From NCBI RefSeq assembly GCF_000090795.2, contig NW_003546282.1:239424-303423 (forward strand): a DNA stretch of 64,000 bases. Reading direction: 5' to 3'. Positions 56,191 to 64,000 of this stretch are shown here, piece by piece. A model generated the notes under the pieces. It made no database searches. It was not told where the DNA came from and saw only the letters and a program-made list of their open reading frames with translations. Source of the DNA: Amphimedon queenslandica (taxonomy: Eukaryota > Porifera > Demospongiae > Haplosclerida > Niphatidae). The number at the start of each line of letters is the position of its first letter. The stretch's first letter is position 1. A program made the position numbers and the translations under genes.

Positions 56191-56982
56191 ATGGCAGCAG
56201 AATCGCCGGTAGCTGGTGAAGCACTACCTCAGAAGCGTTACTACAGACAAAGAGCTCACTCCAATCCCCTTTCCGACCACTGCTTTGACTATCCTGTGTC
56301 TCCCGATGACATGAACTGGGCCAACCTTTACCCTCCCCCTCTTTCTCCGCCCCCCACCAAATCCTCGGGGGAAGCTTCCTCAAATTTGGATCCGTTTCCC
56401 CCCGAGTTCCTTGACATTGGTTGTGGCTATGGTGGTCTGCTAGTTGAACTTTCACCATTGTTTCCCAGAACCCGTATTCTGGGTCTTGAAATTCGCGTCA
56501 AAGTCTGCGACTATGTTCAAGATCGTATCAGTGCCCTGCGTCAGAAAGCCCCAGGTACCTACGATAACATTGCCGTACTGAGAACGAATGCGATGAAATA
56601 CCTTCCTAATTATTTTAAGAAAGGACAGCTGAGTAAAATGTTTTTCCTGTTTCCAGACCCTCATTTTAAAAAAACCAAACACAAACGTCGCATCATCAAC
56701 GAATGCCTTCTTGCTGAGTATGCATATGTATTAAGAGAAGGTGGTCTTGTATACACTGCTACTGATGTAAAGGACTTGCACGAATGGATAGAAATGCATT
56801 TCATGGAGCACCCTCTATTTGAGAGAGGAGAAGGGGACGCCGATCCCATTTTAGCGCTACTTGATACTTGTACAGAGGAAGGGAAGAAAGTGGCTCGTAA
56901 TGGTGGAATGGTATACAAGTCTGTTTATAGGCGTGTTCACGATCCTTATAATATTGAAAGAGATGCTCCTGCTACAAGATGA
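56191..56982 (+). CDS. METTL1: tRNA (guanine-N7)-methyltransferase
   Basis: Catalytic subunit that methylates G46 of tRNAs with a WDR4 partner. Intronless, 263 residues. The start [20 protein letters not shown] aligns with human METTL1 ([12 protein letters not shown] is identical). SAM-binding loop: [20 protein letters not shown], about 72-91. The acidic adenosine-binding element follows ([18 protein letters not shown]). Active-site signature: [21 protein letters not shown]-terminal [12 protein letters not shown], which binds the 3' part of SAM. The length matches the family. It is the only housekeeping enzyme here without introns, but retroposition is not required, since no poly(A) tail or repeats flank it. 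The 5' gap to the CP2-like gene is about 200 bp with both on the plus strand, so it has its own short promoter. Confidence 0.97.
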   Translation: MAAESPVAGEALPQKRYYRQRAHSNPLSDHCFDYPVSPDDMNWANLYPPPLSPPPTKSSGEASSNLDPFPPEFLDIGCGYGGLLVELSPLFPRTRILGLEIRVKVCDYVQDRISALRQKAPGTYDNIAVLRTNAMKYLPNYFKKGQLSKMFFLFPDPHFKKTKHKRRIINECLLAEYAYVLREGGLVYTATDVKDLHEWIEMHFMEHPLFERGEGDADPILALLDTCTEEGKKVARNGGMVYKSVYRRVHDPYNIERDAPATR

Positions 56983-57439
56983 TAAGAATTATGAAGAGAA
57001 TTAACATTTTATTTTGTGTATTGCCGTATGAAGTACTGATATTCATTTGAGTTCCATGAGTGCTTGTATTTATGATGATTTATTAGTAATTATTATTTTA
57101 ATTAAATGTGTGGCATATGATGTATGCCTTGAATATTAATATTTTACTCTTTTTTGGTGTCAAATTACATAACACATGTTTGTGTAATCATCACTAATTA
57201 CTCTTGTTAAATTTGTCGTTATTTAATTAGAAATTATGTCATGAGCCATCATCAACCCTTAGATCAGCTCAATAACAATTTCTGAAAACATTCATTTTAA
57301 TGATGTGGTGTCAAATTAATGTTAATACCGGTTGTAAGCATAGTAAGCATGCATGGCTTCTTCCGTAGAAGAAGTGATTTCATAGGTTAGATTGTATTAC
57401 TGTGATAACAGATGCATACTTGTGGTGTTCAAGCCAAGA

Positions 57440-58332
57440 ATGGTAGCCTCTCTTGTCTTCACTCTTCTGTTGCTCTCTGCTGTAGCATATGGCTTTATCT
57501 GTAGAGTATCCAGTTGTATAACTTGCTCTAGTTCTCCTGTTGATTGTATAGTGACTCCTATTGATCAATACAGTTATAACTATTACTGTGAAGCTCCCCC
57601 AGACTGTACCCCTCAAAATGTACCTGGTACAAACCTGAATGGACATTACTGTTTTGCTTCTCTTTTTATAAGGAACTTAAATTCAACAGAGTTTGTTGGA
57701 CATTGGTTTAATTTTAATCACGGTGATTCTTGTGAAGAAGTAGCTGGCTCTGAATTGACAAATGATTGTTTGAATATCACCAAGAGAGTGTCTTCATTGG
57801 AAGGGATTACCAGTTATGTAATTTGTCGTTGTAAACAAGATAACTGTCAAGATATATTCAATGTTACCATAATTATTGATCCACCAAATGATGTTAGTAG
57901 CTCCACTCTCATTAATGGAGTCATAACCAGTTCACCTTCTCCTTCATCAGTTCATTCATCAGTACCTTTGTCTCTGTCTTTATCCTCATCTACAATAGTT
58001 GATAATGTGATGTCCTCAAGCCTTATTAGAGCTACTACAGCTTTACCAAGCACTCCTACATTAATCCCTCCCTTTACAACAACCCCATCAAGCAATCCTA
58101 CAACCAATACAGTATCTGCCATAACTACTGCTTTAGGTAAGTCATATCATGCATTAGCTACTTCAATCCCATTTCTATCCTTATAGTTATCATTGGTGTT
58201 CTGGGGTTTATTTTGCTTATAATTATAGCTCTCTTTGTTGTTGGTATCATCTGCTTATATTGGAAGCGCACTTCAAAAACAAGACAGGAAATACCTGCAC
58301 TGCATCCTCCTTTAAGTTTTGAAATGAAATAA
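57440..58332 (+). CDS. Stalked cysteine-rich membrane protein, copy A
   Basis: Two exons (57440-58136, 58187-58332), 280 residues. Signal peptide MVASLVFTLLLLSAVAYGF. The ectodomain has 12 cysteines (FICRVSSCITCSSSPVDC, NYYCEAPPDC, NGHYCFASLF, GDSCEEV, NDCLNIT, VICRCKQDNCQDIF) and several N-glycosylation sites. The CxC-x4-C ending is reminiscent of three-finger (Ly6/TGF-beta receptor type) ectodomains, but this is weak. A Ser/Thr/Pro-rich stalk of about 90 residues (TPTLIPPFTTTPSSNPTTNT) should be O-glycosylated. Exon 2 is a separate transmembrane exon (VIIGVLGFILLIIIALFVVG) with a short tail YWKRTSKTRQEIPALHPPLS. No family recognised. The neighbouring copy B is a tandem duplicate. The start was taken at the methionine that begins the signal peptide. 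Confidence 0.82.
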
Positions 58333-58606
58333 ACTATAATTCTGAGATCCTCATAATTTGTGTGTCAATGCTAGCTAGATATAATTATGGACAAAGAACT
58401 AAAACAATTGTTAATATTATATCTAGATAGTTGTTAGTAATCCCATTTTTACCATGATACATCATTCCTTGAATCACTTCAATAACAATAATTAATGTTA
58501 ATACCAGTTGTAAACTTGCATGACTTCTTCCGTAGAAGAAGTGATTTCATAGGTTTGATTGTATTACTGTGATAACAGATGCATACTTGTGGTGTTCAAG
58601 CCAAGA

Positions 58607-60225
58607 ATGGTAGCCTCTCTTGTCTTCACTCTTCTGTTGTTCTCTGCTGTAGCATATGGCTTTATCTGTAGAGTATCCAGTTGTATAAGTTGCTCTAGTT
58701 CTCCTGTTGATTGTACAGTGACTCCTATTGATCAATACAGTTATAACTATTACCAAGGGCGTAGCTAGCATAAGGCTATGGTAGGCTATAGCCTACCCAG
58801 AAGTTCAGAAGTCAAAATTGAAGTTTAGTAGTTTACCTATATTGAGTTTCTGCCTTAGTCACTTATGATCAAAGATTATAGAAGTTTAGGGTAGCTGTCT
58901 CAACTGGCAGTTACTCACTCAGTCACTTTTGACACAGGCAAACAGAGACAGGAGAAAGAAAAGAAAAACAGCCATTTTAGCACAGTTATTATAATTTATT
59001 AAGGTGGAGTCTTTACATAATTAACTTAATTAATTAGCTAGCTTAATAAAATTATAAAAAGTTAACTTTAAGTGAAGCCAACACAATGTCAGCTGCAAAG
59101 AAACAAAAGCTTTGTCATTTTTTATGCAAAATTTAGTTGAGTATATTAGTAGTCAACCCCCATATAGACTATTTGTACTGAAGATGAGCATGAGGAGATT
59201 GAAGATGATAATCTTGTGAATGATGATTTTGTTGATTGTGCTGCTACCTTGAGTCTTGCCTGAGTCCTCATCTGAGTCTGAAGCAGTTGCGAGAACCATA
59301 GATATTAGAGTAAAGGAAACTTCATATTGCGAGAATGTGCCCATTCCGTGGCCGTAAAAGTGGGCGTGGCCAAATCGGCGGCGCGCTTCGCGCGCCCTTT
59401 TCTACTCGTAGCCTACCCCTTCCTTTTTTTCTCCCTACGCCCTTGACTATTACTGTGAAGCTCCCTCAGGCTGTACCTCTCAAAATGTACCTGGTAGAAA
59501 CCAGGATGGATATTACTGTTATGCTTCTCTTTTTATAAGGAACTTAAGTTCAACAGAGTTTGATGGACATTGGTTTAGTTTTTTACCGGTTGATTCTTGT
59601 GAAGAAGCTACTGGCTCTAAATTGACAAATGATTGTTTGAGTATCACCAAGAGAGTGTCTTCATTGGAAGGGATTACAAGTCATGTAATTTGTCTTTGTA
59701 AACAAGATAACTGTCAAGATATATTTAATGTCACCATAATTACTGATCCACCGGATGATGTTAGTAGCTTCACTCTCATTAATGGAGTCATAACCAGTTC
59801 ACCTTCTCCTTCATCAGTCCATTCATCAGTACCTTTGTCTCTGTCTTTGTCCTCATCCACAATAGTTGATAATGTGATGTCCTCAAGCCTTATTAGAGCT
59901 ACTACAGCTTTACCAAGCACTCCTACATTAATCCCTCCCTTTACAACAACTCCATCAAGCAATCCTACAACCAATACAGTATCTGCCATAACTACTGCTT
60001 TAGGTAAGTCACATCATGCATTAAATTATAATGCATTAGATTAATAACCCACTTCTCAATGTCATTTCTATCCTTGTAGTTATCATTGGTGTTCTGGGGT
60101 TTATTTTGCTCATAACTATAGCTCTCTTTGTTGTTGGTCTCTTTTGCTTATATCGGAAGCGCACTTCAAAAACAATACAGGAAATACCTGCATTGCGTCC
60201 TCCTTTAAGTTTTGAAATGAAATAA
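58607..60225 (+). pseudogene. Stalked cysteine-rich membrane protein, copy B, split by a hAT-like element
   Basis: Tandem duplicate of copy A. The 5' part (58607-58753) matches copy A through the DQYSYNYY region. A 692-bp DNA element plus an 8-bp target duplication then intervenes, and the remaining ectodomain, stalk and splice donor (59446-60003) and the transmembrane exon (60080-60225) continue. The 700 bp added is not a multiple of three, so the ordinary frame is broken unless the element is spliced out. Both halves are otherwise open and close to copy A, with a few substitutions (for example NFNHGD to SFLPVD), so the insertion looks recent or the 3' part may be expressed on its own. The upstream 110 bp and downstream 130 bp are duplicated as well. 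Confidence 0.82.
58754..59445. mobile_element. Non-autonomous hAT-type DNA transposon
   Basis: 692 bp with terminal inverted repeats CAAGGGCGTAG and CTACGCCCTTG, flanked by the 8-bp direct repeat ACTATTAC at 58746-58753 and 59446-59453. An 8-bp duplication and CA(A)GGGCG ends are diagnostic of the hAT superfamily. Internally there is a short open start ATGTCAGCTGCAAAGAAACA near 59087, similar to the N-terminus of hAT transposases, and a GC-rich GCGCGCTTCGCGCGC block near the right end. No full transposase is present. Confidence 0.92.
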
Positions 60226-60341
60226 ACTATAATTCTGAGATTCTCATAATTTGTGTGTCAATGCTAGCTAGATATAATCATGGACAAAGAACTAAAAGAA
60301 TTGTTAATATTATATCTAGATAGTTGTTAGTAATTTCATTT

Positions 60342-61550
60342 TCACCATGATACATCATTCCATTCTAACAGTTTGAACAATTCATTATTAAATGGTCTAA
60401 AAATGTGGCTTAATTTTTTCCTATCATTTGGGAGGAGCATTTGATGTGGAAGAAGCCTGTTCCCTCCTTTATTAAATATAAATGATGTAACCAATTCTCT
60501 ACTGCTCTCACTGAGTGGAGACAAACCAAGAAACTGATAAACTTGCTGCAAAATGAAAGTAGTGTTTTTGTAAAATTCTTCACTGTTGATTATAAGCATA
60601 TTACTACCAGGATAGTTACAGAGCCAATTCATCAAATGAATATAATAGAGACCCTCAAACAGCATGTTTTCTGCTGGTTTATAAAGGCACTGGAACTGCT
60701 CCCACTTATCTGGGCTCAGTGATAGTGACACTCCCTTCTTCAAAAGTGTGTTGTAGAATGAATCAATCTCCAAATTAATGACAGTGGATAGACCAGTGTT
60801 ATTTGAGTAATGCTTTTTCTTAAACCTAGCCCTCATTAGAAAATTAGATACATATCGATTGATAGGATTTCTAAGCAATATCAATACTTTAGAGAAGTTG
60901 CCACAAGACTCAAATAATCTACTAGGCACATTGCAATTGATGAAATTGCCTACACTTGCATCACCAGTCATGACGGAAGCTTTTGGAAAGCGAGATGCAT
61001 ATGTTTTCCAGTTCTCAGTCGAGTATCTTGCAGAGAAATGAAATGTCTCGCCAGCTGATGGCCCATCTTCAAGATGAATCCCCTCAAAGTCAGGATGATG
61101 TGACAAATATTGATAGAGTGATGTTGTACCTCCCTTTCGAGCACCAATAATGAATACTGCTGGGCACGATGAATGGACTGGTCTTATGTTGGTCCAATCT
61201 TTTAACATTAGTGATTCAGGTGGACATGAATCCTTAAGTGAGAGAGTAGCTAGATCAGTTCCAAGGCGTGTAAGAGTTGTTCTTCTACCTGAAGCAGTAT
61301 AATGGTCCAGACTAAATGAAGAGCTACCTGGTGGTACAAAGTTTATGGCAGAGCTGCTGACTTCATAAGCAGAAGAGGTTGATGACTGCAGGTCTGTGGT
61401 TTGATTTGAGGACAAAGGACAATCACATTGAAGAGAACAGTTGGTATCTGGGTTGTTCAATGTTACCTTGTAAATAGATTGAAAAGCATTCAAGCACAAA
61501 AGAGCAGTCAAGAAGAACAGCATCAGGTCACAAATACTCCCTGCCTTCAT
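60342..61550 (-). CDS. Type II membrane (Golgi) PAPS-dependent sulfotransferase
   Basis: Transfers sulfate from PAPS to a glycan acceptor, probably in the Golgi lumen. Intronless, 402 residues. A short cytosolic end is followed by a signal anchor (LMLFFLTALLCLNAF), a Ser-rich stem of about 90 residues, then the catalytic domain. The 5'-phosphosulfate loop is VFIIGARKGGTTSLYQYLSH (about 132-151). The 3'-phosphate element is KVLILLRNPINRYVSNFLMR (about 215-234) with the expected Arg and Ser. NMLFEGLYYIHLMNWLCNYP and LIINSEEFYKNTTFILQQVY follow, as in CHST15 and heparan-sulfate type enzymes. The acceptor cannot be told from sequence. It is convergent with copy B (about 116 bp between stops) and upstream-adjacent to NEMP1 on the same strand. 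Confidence 0.88.
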   Translation of the reverse strand: MKAGSICDLMLFFLTALLCLNAFQSIYKVTLNNPDTNCSLQCDCPLSSNQTTDLQSSTSSAYEVSSSAINFVPPGSSSFSLDHYTASGRRTTLTRLGTDLATLSLKDSCPPESLMLKDWTNIRPVHSSCPAVFIIGARKGGTTSLYQYLSHHPDFEGIHLEDGPSAGETFHFSARYSTENWKTYASRFPKASVMTGDASVGNFINCNVPSRLFESCGNFSKVLILLRNPINRYVSNFLMRARFKKKHYSNNTGLSTVINLEIDSFYNTLLKKGVSLSLSPDKWEQFQCLYKPAENMLFEGLYYIHLMNWLCNYPGSNMLIINSEEFYKNTTFILQQVYQFLGLSPLSESSRELVTSFIFNKGGNRLLPHQMLLPNDRKKLSHIFRPFNNELFKLLEWNDVSW

Positions 61551-61659
61551 GTCTTTTGGGGGTGTAACTGTTAACTACAGTGATCAACAAGATGAGGAAT
61601 TGGAGATAAGTGAGAGGGTAGCATGATAGCATCTAAAGAATTGTTACTGTGATGTTAGC

Positions 61660-61865
61660 ATCCTTAGGTTGTGTAGAAAGTTTGAGCTGACTCCATCAAA
61701 AATGAATTTTTACAATTTTTTAAAGTTACTAAAAAAATTGGTCAAAAAATTGTCACAGATTTTTTGGCAATGGAACAAGTAGGTTTTTGCTTGTCAAGGA
61801 TTTCATGACAATGGAACAATTGGTTTTTTGGTTGTCACAGGTTTTGAGTCGTGACAATGGAACAA
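61660..61865 (+). repeat. 186-bp repeat fragment fused to the 45-bp tandem repeat
   Basis: Between the sulfotransferase and NEMP1. It has the same composite arrangement as 12148-12375: a GTGTAGAAAGTTTGAGCTGA block, then GTTTTTGCTTGTCAAGGATT-type units with TGACAATGGAAC. Confidence 0.8.
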
Positions 61866-61977
61866 AAAGTTACATGAACTGAGTATATTGAACTGTTGCT
61901 GTGTTGCAGCAGCAAGTCCATTACACTATTATCTTAAGAGACAAAAATAATATCCTATAAAGTCCCAAGAGTTTAGA

Positions 61978-64000
61978 TTAATTATAATAATAATGGTGAT
62001 ATTGTTGGTGTCTAGGGGAGGGTGAGGGTGAGTTATATGAGGATGAGACTTGAGGGGAAGCAGTTGAACTATCAATATCATCATCATCATCATCATCATC
62101 ACTGTCATCATACCAAGATGAGTACACTCTATCATGACTTTCTTTTTCACTATTAGGTACATGATCCTTGCCTGACATAAAATCCAATAACCTGACAAGG
62201 ATTAATAATACATTGTTAAAATGATGATTGATATGGTATTATCAATGTGCACTTAGAATTGGACTACTTATACACACCTTGATTGATTATTGATATTTAC
62301 GAGTTTATTATCCCAAAACTCAGGATTAGATCGACAGTATTTGCGTAATTCCTTTAAAGCTTTCTCCGTCTCAACCCTTCCTTGCTCTTCATATTCTTCA
62401 ACAGTCAACAACTTCTTTTGAATGTTGGGTTGCAAAAAGAGAAACATGCGAAAAAACCTAAGAAATAAATACAAGCTTGTCAGCTTCATAAAAATGATCG
62501 TGAATGAAGTCAAAATGCTTTTGAACACAAAAGAGTAATCCATTCTAAATATACAAGGACACAATTTTTTTTGTATAACTTACAATTCTTTGGGTGGTCC
62601 TAATACAAATGAAAAGAGTGATGTATTGTAATGTACTAGTAAGACCAGCACTGCAATGAAAGCTATGACTTGTATTTGAGAGAAGGAGAAGAAGAGAAGA
62701 GTCAAACTAATGAACTGAAGGAGCCATTGTATCAATTGTAGAGTGCGAACATGAGCTGGACCAATACGATATAAAATAGCAAAACTAATGAAACCAGAAG
62801 TGATTAAGTATATCAGTAAATATAGCCAATTATCACGAATAAAATCAATCCCTTGGGAATAAATCCAATGAGTGAAGTAAGCAGCAAATGAGTAGCCCCC
62901 CAGTAGCACACTGATGCCAATTATGTTCTTTTTTGGAACCAATTTACTGAAAATGTAGAGCAGTACGAGAATAGATGCCAAAATACCAATTAAAATGCCA
63001 CTAGAATAATAAAATTTAGGATTTCTATAGAGTAGAAGCAAGGTTGGAAAAGGAGAGAGAGAGAAGAAGAAAGAATGGAGAGAGCAATAAGAAAATGAAG
63101 TGAATTCATCTACAGGAAACTGACCTTGTTAATTTAGGTGCACTGTAAAAAAGAAGTAAAGCAACCAAAAGAAGAATAGGGTAGTAGATTAGAAGTCCTG
63201 TAGGAATGGAATTAGTGAAATTTTGTAGTAAACCATGAAGATGCAAGATGAGTATTACTAATGGTGTTTTAATGGCATTTTTATAAATGCATTTGTCCCC
63301 ATCTCTGCACATACATGTACATGTAATGTTCACACAGCAAACTCACTTCTACTAAATGCTACAGTACCTTTACCGCCAATCTTAGCAGGAGAACTATCTT
63401 TTACTCCAACACAATTAGTATCAAAAGGAGACAATTTTAAAACAGAAACTCCATTATGACTTTGTTGCCAAAAGGATCCGCCAGATCCTGTTTCTTTATC
63501 CTTTATACTCTTAATAACAAATTCAGTCGAGTTAGCGTTAACTAGTACGCTTCCTTTAGAGCCATTGAGTCTAATATCTGTCCTGTGCCAAATGTACAGC
63601 AATCCTTTCAAGGAAAGTCTTTTGAGTGGCTTTATACAGTAGATTCTATTTGCCTGTACAATAATCTAATAAGTAGAATCGATAATTTCAATGTCAATGA
63701 TACATGTAGATGTATATGTAAACAATGTATAAACATATCACAGGTGCCGTGTACTACTGTGTAGTGGGAAAATTTTTACTGTAGTTATTTTTGTACTACT
63801 CACAACTAATAAATTTACTTTTGCTAACCTCATTTTTATGACTTAAATCAATAGTTACACCTAAGAGAAAGGAATTGAGCATTTTTCTTAGTACAAAACA
63901 CTCACATTTATCTGCTGAACATGTATCTGACCATTTCTGAGGAGATTCATCAGGAGGCTGGCCTCCATGAACCAGTAAAGACACTGTAAAGCAGGCCAGT
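61978..64000 (-). CDS. NEMP1: Nuclear envelope integral membrane protein (partial, 5' end outside window)
   Basis: Inner nuclear membrane protein that stiffens the nuclear envelope in animal germ cells. Seven exons in view, high to low: 64000(partial)-63906, 63860-63829, 63653-63347, 63197-63125, 63024-62584, 62457-62278, 62191-61978. The luminal part holds cysteines (WSDTCSADKC; CIKPLKRLSLKG; IWHRTDIRL) aligned with the NEMP beta-rich region. Several TM helices follow: LLIYYPILLLVALLLFYSAP, FYYSSGILIGILASILVLLY, VPKKNIIGISVLLGGYSFAA, LLYLLIYLITSGFISFAILY. The nucleoplasmic domain carries LTVEEYEEQGRVETEKALKE, nearly identical in pattern to human LTEEEYRIQGEVETRKALEE. The tail has an acidic SWYDDSDDDDDDDDIDS run coded by an ATC microsatellite. 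The signal peptide appears cut by the window edge. Confidence 0.93.

Noticed and set aside
56096-56682. Minus-strand frames over METTL1
   Set aside because: Antisense shadows of a fully conserved METTL1 coding sequence.
57392-57439. N-terminal extension of copy A before the signal peptide
   Set aside because: It would start at a non-ATG codon and bury the signal peptide; MVASLVF is the natural start and is shared by copy B.

Overview
The window is AT-rich, intron-dense animal nuclear DNA. It holds 18 recognisable protein-coding genes in 64 kb. Most introns are 45-100 nt, and a few of 1-5.5 kb are filled with repeats. Gene content (semaphorin-type Sema-PSI receptor, class I myosin with TH1 tail, NEMP1, RUNDC3, SNX4, CP2-family SAM module, sulfotransferase) makes it metazoan. 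The compact layout, tiny introns, abundant ACATGT/TACATGTA motifs and divergence of the proteins fit a demosponge (Amphimedon-like). The species call is an inference from memory of such genomes, not a search. Exon structures were built by hand from GT/GC-AG boundaries, homology and reading-phase bookkeeping. For every complete gene the summed exon length is a multiple of three.

Layout, left to right: PSMA2 proteasome alpha2 (-, 3' end outside the window); SNX4 (+); a small secreted orphan (+); RUNDC3 (+); unconventional myosin-I of the Myo1a/b type (-) with a giant polyglutamate insert; an alanine-rich orphan (+); methionine synthase reductase MTRR (-); LSM10 of the U7 snRNP (+); a CARD-like membrane protein (+); an SH3 plus U1-type zinc finger protein (-); a PYM/eIF2A C-terminus-like protein (+); a 12.6 kb Sema-PSI-FN3 single-pass receptor (-); a CP2/grainyhead-type SAM protein without a DNA-binding domain (+); METTL1 (+, intronless); two tandemly duplicated stalked membrane proteins (+), the second split by a hAT-type DNA transposon; a type II sulfotransferase (-, intronless); NEMP1 (-, 5' end outside the window).

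Four gene pairs are head-to-head with only 34-189 bp between start codons (PSMA2/SNX4, myosin-I/orphan, MTRR/LSM10, SH3-ZnF/PYM-like). Their promoters are almost certainly shared, while their products have no obvious common pathway. Several neighbouring genes are tail-to-tail with 115-450 bp between stops.

The non-coding space is dominated by one dispersed repeat of about 186 bp carrying a perfect 20-bp palindrome (at least ten sites, up to five tandem copies), by short inverted-repeat elements (pogo-like, mariner-like, hAT-like, one long foldback), and by microsatellites. Two microsatellites are translated, into acidic tracts in the myosin and NEMP1. No tRNA, rRNA, CRISPR or retroviral element was recognised.
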